Source: Lachnoanaerobaculum sp. OBRC5-5 (lineage in GTDB: Bacteria > Bacillota > Clostridia > Lachnospirales > Lachnospiraceae). Taken from it: a DNA stretch of 64,000 bases. A model generated the notes under the pieces. It was not told the origin of the DNA. It made no database searches and saw nothing but the letters and a program-made list of their open reading frames with translations. How positions within the stretch are numbered: position 1 is the stretch's first letter; each line of letters begins with the position of its first letter. The position numbers and the translations under genes were made by a program. Shown piece after piece: positions 52,785 through 61,281 of the stretch. The stretch lies in contig NZ_JH815185.1 of NCBI RefSeq assembly GCF_000296385.1, positions 2,575,385 through 2,639,384 on the forward strand, given 5' to 3'.

Positions 52785-54299
52785 ATGTCAGATAATATTG
52801 AGAAAATGTATAAACAGCAGTTGATAAATGGTTCGGTAAGTAAAGAGTATGTGGTCAGGGGAGCGGAAGTATCATGTAAATATGGAAGCAAAACCGGTGT
52901 ACTAAATTTATCAAGGGATCATGGTTCTTATACTTCGGATGGAAGACCGTTAATTATTAAGGGAGACAGTAAACCTACAAATATAAGCGGTTTTGGGATA
53001 TGCAATAAAGATAAAAGTAAACCTTGTAAATGCGTTCCGAAACTAAGTGAATGGTCCGTAATTGAAGGTAAGAAGCTATATATAGTGGATCTTAAAACTA
53101 ATGAGTGTGCTGAGGCAGTTACACAGGATTCCATAACAGTATGTGAAAAAGGGGGAATAGTTTCATTCAAAACTTCTGGACAAGCTTCACCAAGTTATGA
53201 TAATACAGAGGTAAAAGATGCTGTGGAAATAGTTGAGAATGTGAAAGGAACTTGGAGACGACCAAGAGATAAAAAGGATTTTGTAGGTCATGTAAAAGTT
53301 AAGAATTCAGGGTTATATAATTTTGGCGTAGTGCCTCAGCATGGTAAAACTACTTTGACAGCCGGAAGTGTATTTGTCTATGAATTCCTTTGTGGTAAAT
53401 TAAGATATGTAGGTGAATATGAGATAAAAAAACATGTGACAAATGAGGAGAACTATTGTATAAATATAGCTCTTTATGCTAATAGGGATTATTATTTTGA
53501 AATAGATTGCTTTGAGGAAAACGCCATTGATTATAAGTTAATTGGAAATCAGGAGACTGCAATTTTAAATACAACCATAGATGGAAATGTTAAAAATGAC
53601 ACTGTATCAGGAATATGGGTAATGAATAGTAAATTCAAAAAGAAAAATCCTGATATTTATGAAGATTTAAGTAGAAGAAACAATAGAGGTACTCCTGCTA
53701 TAATAATGTATCTAAATGGAGCTTATATAAGTGAACTGAATTTTTTAATAGATACAATGATAGAAGAAGATAAACATTGGCTCTCACCTAATAAAGCTGC
53801 TAATTTGTCTGAAAATTCAGGGTGGGCATCGTTATTTTTTTCGGGACTTTCATATGGAATTCCGGCATTACTTAATTATCTAGGATTAATGGGGGCTGAA
53901 ATATTTGGGACAGTTACAGGAGGTATCAGTGCAGGTTTAGCAGTTATTGGGGCATTGTTCACTTTGTCATCCAAAGATCTTTTAAAAAAGTTAAAAAATG
54001 AGATTATTAAAAGAAGTACAAAGCCGACGAAAATAATATTATATGATGTATATACAGACCTATATGGGGATAATGGATGGGGAGATTGCAGTTTGAAGCC
54101 ATTCACAATCACCAGGTTTGATATAGTGGATTTTGATGAATATAGAGAAGAAGTTGCTACTACAATATACGGACAAAAGTATCTTGAGGGTAAATTTATA
54201 TTATTGACAGGATACAGTACAGAAGATAATGATAAAAAAGCAGAGAATATTGAAAAACTAGGTAATAGCTTAAAAAGCAATGAATGGAAAATAAGATAA
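52785..54299 (+). CDS. DUF4280 (PAAR-like) protein with C-terminal hydrophobic domain, candidate spike-tip effector
   Basis: This is a 504-residue protein. Residues about 22-130 form a DUF4280 domain, a PAAR-like fold: YVVRGAEVSCKYGSKTGVLN, Cys-rich CNKDKSKPCKCVPKL, and the ending TVCEKGGIVSF. PAAR proteins cap the VgrG spike and often carry toxins. Residues about 343-393 contain two hydrophobic segments (GLSYGIPALLNYLGLMGAEI; GISAGLAVIGALFTLSS) that could insert in a target membrane. No signal peptide is present, as expected for cargo loaded from the cytoplasm. Confidence 0.75.
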   Translation: MSDNIEKMYKQQLINGSVSKEYVVRGAEVSCKYGSKTGVLNLSRDHGSYTSDGRPLIIKGDSKPTNISGFGICNKDKSKPCKCVPKLSEWSVIEGKKLYIVDLKTNECAEAVTQDSITVCEKGGIVSFKTSGQASPSYDNTEVKDAVEIVENVKGTWRRPRDKKDFVGHVKVKNSGLYNFGVVPQHGKTTLTAGSVFVYEFLCGKLRYVGEYEIKKHVTNEENYCINIALYANRDYYFEIDCFEENAIDYKLIGNQETAILNTTIDGNVKNDTVSGIWVMNSKFKKKNPDIYEDLSRRNNRGTPAIIMYLNGAYISELNFLIDTMIEEDKHWLSPNKAANLSENSGWASLFFSGLSYGIPALLNYLGLMGAEIFGTVTGGISAGLAVIGALFTLSSKDLLKKLKNEIIKRSTKPTKIILYDVYTDLYGDNGWGDCSLKPFTITRFDIVDFDEYREEVATTIYGQKYLEGKFILLTGYSTEDNDKKAENIEKLGNSLKSNEWKIR

Positions 54300-54314
54300 T
54301 TGTGAGGAGAAAAT

Positions 54315-54986
54315 ATGCATAGAAGCAGGCATAGAAAGAGACGATATAGGTTTATAGTATTAATACCGATACTAACAGTCATTTTACTGTATATTTCTAC
54401 TCATGTAAAATCCAAACTTATAATAGAGGACAATGTATTAATAAGAATAGAAAGCGGAATAATTGAGAGAAGGTCAAGTATAAAACAAATTACAGTTCCT
54501 GTAGGTGTTACAAAACTGGGTGATAATGCTTTTAGAGAATGTAAAAAACTAGAAAGTGTAGAATTACCTGAAACAATTGAAACTATAGGAAATTCTGCCT
54601 TTGAAGATTGTTATCAATTAGAGCATATAGAATTGCCTAAAAATCTGAAAAATATTGAAGAAAGTGCATTTAGAAACTGCGTTAATTTAAGAGTCATAGA
54701 GCTGCCTGAAAATCTAAAAAGACTAAGAATTAATGCGTTTAGAGGTTGCCATAGTTTGGAAAAAGTAAATATTCCTTTGGGTATTACTGCAATTGAAGGA
54801 TATACTTTTGAAGAATGTAAAAGTTTGAAAAAAATTATACTTCATGACGGAATAGAAAAGATATTTACAGGAGCCTTCTTAAATTGTCAAGGATTAGAAG
54901 AAGTGGAAATGAGAGAAGGAATAAAGTCTATAATGGCAGAGGCTTTTTCAGGATGTGAAAATATTAAAAGTATAAAGATTCCGTAG
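54315..54986 (+). CDS. BspA-like leucine-rich repeat protein, 5' part of a frameshifted gene
   Basis: The 223 residues have an N-terminal membrane helix (residues 14-30) and then LRR_5 (BspA-type) repeats of about 23 residues (e.g. LGDNAFRECKKLESVELPET). The frame ends with a TAG in the middle of a repeat (KSIKIP-stop). The repeat series resumes in another frame from 54983 (VEEIESKAFYSCKNLEEIKM), so a short deletion split one long gene. Such LRR proteins mediate surface adhesion in oral bacteria. Its location inside the injection locus is unexplained. Confidence 0.8.
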   Translation: MHRSRHRKRRYRFIVLIPILTVILLYISTHVKSKLIIEDNVLIRIESGIIERRSSIKQITVPVGVTKLGDNAFRECKKLESVELPETIETIGNSAFEDCYQLEHIELPKNLKNIEESAFRNCVNLRVIELPENLKRLRINAFRGCHSLEKVNIPLGITAIEGYTFEECKSLKKIILHDGIEKIFTGAFLNCQGLEEVEMREGIKSIMAEAFSGCENIKSIKIP

Positions 54987-55039
54987 AAGAAATAGAGTCA
55001 AAAGCGTTTTATTCCTGCAAGAATCTTGAAGAGATAAAA

Positions 55040-56026
55040 ATGTCCGAAGGAATAAGATATGTAGAGACAGAGGTATTTAATGAAACGAAGTATTATATAG
55101 AGAATTTATCAGATAAGAATAATGATATTTATATAGGTAAAGTATTAATAAAGTGTAATAGGGGGATTTCTGATATCAAGGTAAAGGAGGGAACCAGAGT
55201 TATAGCAAATGGAGCTTGTGCCGGAATGGAGAATCTGGTTTCGGCAGAGTTGCCTGAAAGTCTTATTTGTATAGGAGATGAAGCATTTGCTGAGTGTCAT
55301 GAACTTAAAGATATAAATATACCAAGCAAATTGGAGAAGATTAGAAGTAAGGCGTTTTATGCTTGCAATATAGAAAGTGTAGATATTCCTGAAACAGTAA
55401 GTTTTATAGGCTTTAGATCATTTGAAAATTGTGTAAGTTTAAAGGAAGTAAAAATGTCTCATACACCTGAAAAAGTAAGTGCATGTGTTTTTAAAAATAC
55501 CTTATGGCTTAAAAATTTGGAACAGGATGAATATCACTGTAAATATTTTCAAAACATATTGCTGGAACATTCAGGAAATGACAGTTTTGTAAAAATTCAA
55601 GACGGAACAAAACTGATAGTAGGATTGGTTTTTTCAGAATCAAAGGGACTTGAGACAGTGGAAATTCCCAAAAGTGTGGAATTTATAGGATTTGGTGCAT
55701 TCAGATCATGTGAAAATTTAAAAGAAGTCAGATTTGCAGAAGGGAGTGAACTAAAAAAAATTGATGAAAAAGCTTTTGACGGCTGTGTAAGTCTAGAAGA
55801 AATCACTTTGCCAATAAAGCTACAAAGAGTTGAAAGTTTTGCTTTTCATAGTTGTACAGGATTTGCGACAATAACATTTCCGGACAGTATAGAATATATA
55901 AGTAATGATGTTGTGTCAGATTGTATAAATTTAAAAACCATAAGACTACCGAAACATATGAAGGGTAAATATTTTATTGATGAATTTGACTTACTAAGAA
56001 TGAACCCGGAAATTATTTATTATTAA
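55040..56026 (+). CDS. BspA-like leucine-rich repeat protein, 3' part of the frameshifted gene
   Basis: From the first internal ATG this fragment gives 328 residues of LRR_5 repeats (ICIGDEAFAECHELKDINIP; FIGFGAFRSCENLKEVRFAE; IDEKAFDGCVSLEEITLP). The repeat frame itself is open from 54983, 57 bp upstream of that ATG. The fragment alone lacks a signal or anchor, so it should be non-functional unless the frameshift is a sequencing error or is corrected by slippage. Together the two parts would make about 570 residues. Confidence 0.75.
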   Translation: MSEGIRYVETEVFNETKYYIENLSDKNNDIYIGKVLIKCNRGISDIKVKEGTRVIANGACAGMENLVSAELPESLICIGDEAFAECHELKDINIPSKLEKIRSKAFYACNIESVDIPETVSFIGFRSFENCVSLKEVKMSHTPEKVSACVFKNTLWLKNLEQDEYHCKYFQNILLEHSGNDSFVKIQDGTKLIVGLVFSESKGLETVEIPKSVEFIGFGAFRSCENLKEVRFAEGSELKKIDEKAFDGCVSLEEITLPIKLQRVESFAFHSCTGFATITFPDSIEYISNDVVSDCINLKTIRLPKHMKGKYFIDEFDLLRMNPEIIYY

Positions 56027-56041
56027 AAGTAGGAGCAAGGT

Positions 56042-56734
56042 ATGAACTGTATATGGGAAATTGTATTAAAAGCAAAGAAAAACGGACACAAATTGGAAGA
56101 ACTTAGATTTATAAACAGTAAAAGCCCCAGCCCGTATACGGAAAGTTCTTTTGATTTTTTAAATTATGATACAGTTGAAGATACGGAATTGGAAGTGAAT
56201 CCTCTGTATCGTTTTTCAAATGAACTGGGTGATATATTTTTGCCGGACATAGTAGGATATGAAAACATAAGAGAATTATTCCTTGATGTGATGATGCATT
56301 ATATAGCGGTATGGGATCTTAGGAGCGGAACGGATAAAAAGGAGCTAAAGGCGATGTATATCTTAAAAGAGATAGAGTCGGGAGCATTTTTGAAGAGATT
56401 TAGAGAGACACTATTTCATCTTGGCTTTGAAAAGGCGAAAAGAATTATATTTTGTTTGCTTGATTTATATAGCTGCGGAGATTATATCACCATTTTTAAA
56501 AAAGTATTGAGAGAGCTTTATCCAAACTCCAATCTATACATACATAGTGAGGATGTTAAAAAACTTATTCTTTTTACAGGGGTGGATAAGACAAAAAAAG
56601 ATATTGAAACAATAGAAATGCTTAAAGATATGTTCTTGTCATTGTCTTATGAAATGGATGTCTTTTGGAAACATCATTTTGGTGTCATAGGAGTAGGTGA
56701 GAGTATGAGAATCGGAGAGACAGCAATATATTAG
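56042..56734 (+). CDS. Unknown protein of the injection locus (mainly helical)
   Basis: The 230-residue protein has no signal peptide and no known domain. Composition and spacing suggest an all-helical C-terminal two thirds (KKELKAMYILKEIESGAFLK; FEKAKRIIFCLLDLYSCGDY). It begins about 15 bp after the LRR gene and is followed by the Hsp70-like gene, so it is likely in the same transcript. I do not recognise it; an assembly or baseplate accessory role is only a guess from context. Confidence 0.45.
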   Translation: MNCIWEIVLKAKKNGHKLEELRFINSKSPSPYTESSFDFLNYDTVEDTELEVNPLYRFSNELGDIFLPDIVGYENIRELFLDVMMHYIAVWDLRSGTDKKELKAMYILKEIESGAFLKRFRETLFHLGFEKAKRIIFCLLDLYSCGDYITIFKKVLRELYPNSNLYIHSEDVKKLILFTGVDKTKKDIETIEMLKDMFLSLSYEMDVFWKHHFGVIGVGESMRIGETAIY

Positions 56735-56774
56735 GCTATTATAAAAAATAAAGGTATAGGACGGTAGAAATGCT

Positions 56775-59375
56775 ATGGGCTATAAGCTTAACAGAGAAAT
56801 AAAAGTGGAACAGGCTGCACTGTATTCAAGAAGCGAGCTTGAGTTAATGAGTGAATACAGACTGAGGGAAGTTTGCCGTAGGGAACATATAGTAAAGGGA
56901 CTTGATAAGAACCTGACAAATGAAGAGCTTATAGAGATGATTCTTTCATATTGCCAAAGCTTTGAAGATGAATTGATAAGAAAAGAGATACCGGGTGGAA
57001 GAGAGCGTATAGAGCAAATCCTTGATAAGTTCAGTATAAGAGAGCCTGAGAAAGAAGAACTTCGAATATCCGGGAAAATCAGTATTTATGAAGGTGCTGC
57101 GCTAAACTTTTTAGATGATTATAAAATTGAGTACAAAGAAAAATTCTTAAATACAAATGCCCTGATTGTAAGCGGAGATAAAAAGGTGTGTGCCGTATTT
57201 AATGTTGTATCAATGGGAGATAAAAAGGATTCTTTATATTTGGTAAAAGAGGCTGATCTTTCATGCATTGTTACCGAAACAAAGGATTACAGCCTTTATC
57301 TTATGGAAAGGGATGCTTCAGAGTTTATATATCATACATATATAGGAGATAAAGAAGCAAATGCATCACTTCTAAAATATAAAGCCTATAAACTTCCTAT
57401 AATGGACTTTGAAGTACTTCCACTTATAGAGTTACATATGCCGATAGCTCTGGATTTAGGTTCTACCAATACAACTGTTGCTATGTATGCTGACAGCAGC
57501 TATTACAGGCAGATAAACACTGCGAAGCAAAGAGGCATAAAGGAGAATACCATCTGTCATACTGTTTTTTTTGAATCTGTCGGTGGAGAAAACTTTATGG
57601 AAATGATGATTCCGACAGTAGTTGCTGTAACAGAGGTTAAAGAGAATTGTATAGAGTATGCTTTCGGAAGAAAAGCTTTGTGGTATGCCAATCTAAGCTA
57701 TACGGATAAAGGTTTTTCAGTCTTTTATGATATTAAAAGATGGGTAGGAGATTTTGAGAGGAAGGAAGAACTCACAGACTCAAAAGGAAGGTATAAATAC
57801 GTACAAAGAATAGAGATTATAGGAGCATATTTAAGGCATGTACTGGATATTACCAGAGACAGTTTTAAATGCTGTATAAAAGAAGTGTATATTACAGTAC
57901 CCGTAAAGCAAAAGCATGTGTATGAGCAAATGCTTGGTATTCTGTCAGAAATGCTTTCGTTAGAAATAAAGGTGACTTTGGATGAGAGCACAGCAGTACT
58001 TTATAGTTTTATAAGTAAGATGAGGGAGAAAAATCGCTTAAAAGACGGTGAAAGCTATAAGGCACTGATAATGGACTGTGGAGGAGGAACCACAGATCTT
58101 AGTGCATGCAAGTTTAAGGTACATGCAAAGGGTGATATACAGACCTATATCATGGAAAACAGCTACAAAAACGGTAATACGGATTTTGGGGGAAACAATA
58201 TTACCTACAGAATAATGCAACTTCTAAAACTGAAAATTGTATCCAAACTTCTTGGACTTGAGAAAGACCTCGGTAGTGAAGTGATTGAGGATCTGCCGGG
58301 TGATCCTTATAGATATATTGATGAAGAAAGTGTGGAAAGCTTCTATGAGGGCTTGCAGAAAGCTTATGAAAGGGTAGAAGAAATTTTACCTACTGCGTTT
58401 AAACATTTTGAAACGTATGGCAAGGAGGGGTATTACAGAGTAAGAAATAATTACTTCTTTTTATTTACTCTTGCAGATGAAATAAAACAAGGACTTTTTT
58501 CAGGAAATGATATTGTTATAGAAGTACCTGAGGATAAAAATATAAAATCAGGACTTCTAAGGCTTGAGGCGGATCGTTATAAGCTTTCCATATTTAAAGA
58601 AGATAAACTTGATATATTGGAAGAAATGCCAAAGATAAATTTCAACCGTTATGAAGTTGAAAAGCTTATTGCCGGTGAAATATATGCGGTTATGAAAGCA
58701 TTTATGGAAAGATTGTATACAAATGGAGAACTTTACAACTTTGACATGATTAGACTTACAGGACAGTCCTGCAAGATCGGTTTGTTTAGGGATGCACTGA
58801 AAGAATTTGTACCCGGTAATATGATGCAAAGCGGTGGGAGCGTTAAAAAGGAAGAGTTAAAACTTGCCTGTGTGGACGGACTTATGAGGTATCTTTATGA
58901 TAAAAGAACCGGATATGCGGGATTTGATATAAGAGATGAGGAGGCTCTGATTCCTTATAAAATAAAAGCATTGTCATACTCAGGCAGACAAGAGGTACTT
59001 ATTGACGGTTTTGAAAGCAATAAGATGACCGGAAGTTTACTTAGAAGCCTTGAAGATATATTGCTTAGAATGTATTTGTATGACGCTTCTGAAAATGTAC
59101 GATTCGAGTATCTTTTCCATTTCAAAAAAGATGAGGCAAGAGAGACTGACAGAATTGAGCTTGCAGGAAGATATAGCGGATATATTAAGCAGGAAGATAC
59201 GGATGATATACAAAACGGAGAACTGAAGATATTTGCCTTTGTAGACTATAAAAAATGGGGATTTCAGATAGTACCGGTATATAGGTTGAAAGATATATTA
59301 TATGCAGGAGAGGGGCAGGAGTATAAGTTTGAAACCGACGAATGGATTTGTGATTTCTTTGATGGAGAGCACTAA
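56775..59375 (+). CDS. Hsp70/actin-like ATPase with SAP-like N-terminal domain
   Basis: This is an 866-residue protein. Residues about 18-60 resemble a SAP-type helix-extended-loop-helix (SELELMSEYRLREVCRREHI). After a beta-rich spacer, an Hsp70/actin-fold ATPase starts near residue 228: phosphate-1 ALDLGSTNTTVAMY, phosphate-2 LIMDCGGGTTDLSACKF near residue 430, and an adenosine-type motif IRLTGQSCKIGLF near residue 660. A C-terminal region of about 140 residues replaces the usual substrate domain. It is not DnaK, being much longer and divergent. Energy-dependent assembly, disassembly or positioning of the apparatus is a possible role. Confidence 0.75.
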   Translation: MGYKLNREIKVEQAALYSRSELELMSEYRLREVCRREHIVKGLDKNLTNEELIEMILSYCQSFEDELIRKEIPGGRERIEQILDKFSIREPEKEELRISGKISIYEGAALNFLDDYKIEYKEKFLNTNALIVSGDKKVCAVFNVVSMGDKKDSLYLVKEADLSCIVTETKDYSLYLMERDASEFIYHTYIGDKEANASLLKYKAYKLPIMDFEVLPLIELHMPIALDLGSTNTTVAMYADSSYYRQINTAKQRGIKENTICHTVFFESVGGENFMEMMIPTVVAVTEVKENCIEYAFGRKALWYANLSYTDKGFSVFYDIKRWVGDFERKEELTDSKGRYKYVQRIEIIGAYLRHVLDITRDSFKCCIKEVYITVPVKQKHVYEQMLGILSEMLSLEIKVTLDESTAVLYSFISKMREKNRLKDGESYKALIMDCGGGTTDLSACKFKVHAKGDIQTYIMENSYKNGNTDFGGNNITYRIMQLLKLKIVSKLLGLEKDLGSEVIEDLPGDPYRYIDEESVESFYEGLQKAYERVEEILPTAFKHFETYGKEGYYRVRNNYFFLFTLADEIKQGLFSGNDIVIEVPEDKNIKSGLLRLEADRYKLSIFKEDKLDILEEMPKINFNRYEVEKLIAGEIYAVMKAFMERLYTNGELYNFDMIRLTGQSCKIGLFRDALKEFVPGNMMQSGGSVKKEELKLACVDGLMRYLYDKRTGYAGFDIRDEEALIPYKIKALSYSGRQEVLIDGFESNKMTGSLLRSLEDILLRMYLYDASENVRFEYLFHFKKDEARETDRIELAGRYSGYIKQEDTDDIQNGELKIFAFVDYKKWGFQIVPVYRLKDILYAGEGQEYKFETDEWICDFFDGEH

Positions 59376-59392
59376 ATGTAAAGGAGAAGCTA

Positions 59393-60169
59393 ATGGAAAA
59401 CAGATACCCTTTGTTTGAGACCGGAAGGATCTTAAAAAAAGATGCACTTGAAATACTAAGAGACTACCCAAGAGATCTGCTCTCAATTCTTTATGATGGA
59501 TATACAGACGGAGTTATAAGAGGATTAAGATTAAGCTCAGACCATGAGAATAAATATATTATCATCGGAAAGGGACTTGTAAAACTGAAAGGTGAGGTAT
59601 ATCAGATACATAAAGAAATAAAAGTAGCATACACCAATACTGAGCAAAGGGAGTATTTAAAGTTAAAGTGTAAAGAGGTAAGGGATAAAGACTTTATAAT
59701 AAGCGAGATAGAGGCTTTTCTGTCTGAAGAGGAAGAAAGTAGTGATGGAGAGATTTTACTTTGCGACTTTTTGCTCAAGTCGGGGTTTATATTAAGGGAT
59801 ACTTATCTTGACTTTGCTGACATGAGATCCGAGTATGATACTATACATCTTATGAATGCAGATTATGCAGGGTATGGTGAGAAGTCATTTAATATAGATG
59901 TATTAAAAGCATATGCTAAGGAATACCTTAATACAAAAAAATGTGAAGAAACTGACAGAGTCTTTTGCTATATGGTCATAAACAGTAAGGAAGGAATAGG
60001 CAGAAATATTATAGAAAACTATATAGCATTTAAGGAAGGAAAGCTAAAGGGAAGCCGGCTAAGCAATACAGAAATTTATACCGGACTTTTGTATATATTA
60101 AGCAGTGCAAAAGATCCGGACGGACATAGGACTACAGGATTTAGCCCAAAGAAGATCTTGGTGGATTAG
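59393..60169 (+). CDS. Putative baseplate/fibre-type protein of the injection locus
   Basis: The 258-residue protein is preceded by AAAGGAGA. The N-terminal region (DGYTDGVIRGLRLSSDHENK, then YIIIGKGLVKLKGEVYQI, residues 36-75) has the G-V-x-x-G-L...I-x-I-G-x-G-x-x-x-x-G pattern that I associate with N-terminal parts of phage baseplate/tail-fibre adaptor proteins. The C-terminal half is helical and unknown. The call is weak and positional. Confidence 0.4.
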   Translation: MENRYPLFETGRILKKDALEILRDYPRDLLSILYDGYTDGVIRGLRLSSDHENKYIIIGKGLVKLKGEVYQIHKEIKVAYTNTEQREYLKLKCKEVRDKDFIISEIEAFLSEEEESSDGEILLCDFLLKSGFILRDTYLDFADMRSEYDTIHLMNADYAGYGEKSFNIDVLKAYAKEYLNTKKCEETDRVFCYMVINSKEGIGRNIIENYIAFKEGKLKGSRLSNTEIYTGLLYILSSAKDPDGHRTTGFSPKKILVD

Positions 60170-60188
60170 CAGCAGTTAGGAGGAAAAG

Positions 60189-61196
60189 ATGTCAAACATA
60201 ATGGACTGCCCTTACGGACACAGGTTTTCAAAAACAAGGTATGGAACAATATGCCCACACTGTGGCTTTGATCTGGACACTCCTGAAAAAGTTTATGTAA
60301 GTTTAAGGAAAGAATGTGGACTTTCCCTAAAGGAAGAGAGACCGGTATGTGCATGGCTTGTATGTATAGAGGGTGCAAGAAGAGGGAAGAGTTATGTAAT
60401 AAGCTTCGGAGAAAACTTTATAGGTACGGACCGAGACAATGAGATACAGATACTTGGAGATGAGAAGATAAAGAAAAAACATACCCTTATATACTTTGAT
60501 GAGAATGAAAATAAGGGAATGCTGTTACCTGCAAGAGCGGACGGGATTGTATACATTAAGGATAAACCTCAATATGATAAATATGTATTGGAAGATAAAA
60601 ACATTTTAGAGATTGGAAACAGCAAATTTTTATATAAAGAATTTTTATCAAAACATGAAGAACTGTCGGATAAGTGGAAATGTGAAGAAATAGGCGCCAA
60701 GGAAGATTTGTCACTAAAGAATAGGAAATATAAAACTTTAAAAAGGGAAAAACTTACTTTAGAAGAAAAGTACAAAGATAAGAGAACCTCAAAAAAACTA
60801 TCACTTGAAGAGGAGTTTCCTGTATGTGCATGGATTGTTTGTATAGAAGGATCAAGAATGGGACGTTCATACAATATAGTGGAAGGGAAAAATTATATTG
60901 GTAAAAACGACACGATGACTATACAAATCCTAGGTTATGATGACATAAGGGATAAAAGGCATGCTGTAATAGCTTTTGATATGCGAGGACTTAAGGGTAC
61001 GTTGTTGGGAGAAGAGTGTATGGGTTTTGTGAGATTAAACGGGAAGGCTGTATATACTTCGAAAGAGCTGAAAGATGGGGATATTTTAGAAATCGGCTCA
61101 GGCAAATTTATGTATATTGATTATGCAGGAAATAATTATGGATGGGAAGAAAAAAGAGAGGAAGTAAAAACATCCGATTATGATGATGTGGAATAA
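60189..61196 (+). CDS. Zinc-ribbon protein with two FHA domains
   Basis: The 335-residue protein has an N-terminal zinc ribbon (CPYGHRFSKTRYGTICPHC, residues 7-25), then FHA-like domain 1 (residues 55-155: CAWLVCIEGARRGKSYVISF), a Lys/Glu-rich linker, and FHA-like domain 2 (residues 215-320: CAWIVCIEGSRMGRSYNIVE). Both are similar to the single domain at 48284, indicating internal duplication. In domain 1 the IGTDRDNE loop and KKKHTLI differ from the FHA consensus (R and S-x-x-H), so binding to phosphothreonine is uncertain. Confidence 0.75.
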   Translation: MSNIMDCPYGHRFSKTRYGTICPHCGFDLDTPEKVYVSLRKECGLSLKEERPVCAWLVCIEGARRGKSYVISFGENFIGTDRDNEIQILGDEKIKKKHTLIYFDENENKGMLLPARADGIVYIKDKPQYDKYVLEDKNILEIGNSKFLYKEFLSKHEELSDKWKCEEIGAKEDLSLKNRKYKTLKREKLTLEEKYKDKRTSKKLSLEEEFPVCAWIVCIEGSRMGRSYNIVEGKNYIGKNDTMTIQILGYDDIRDKRHAVIAFDMRGLKGTLLGEECMGFVRLNGKAVYTSKELKDGDILEIGSGKFMYIDYAGNNYGWEEKREEVKTSDYDDVE

Positions 61197-61281
61197 GTAA
61201 CTGGAAAATCAATGTTAAGCTAATATATGGAATACATATTTTTATACAGGAATTTGTGTTTTATATATCAGGAGGTAGAGT

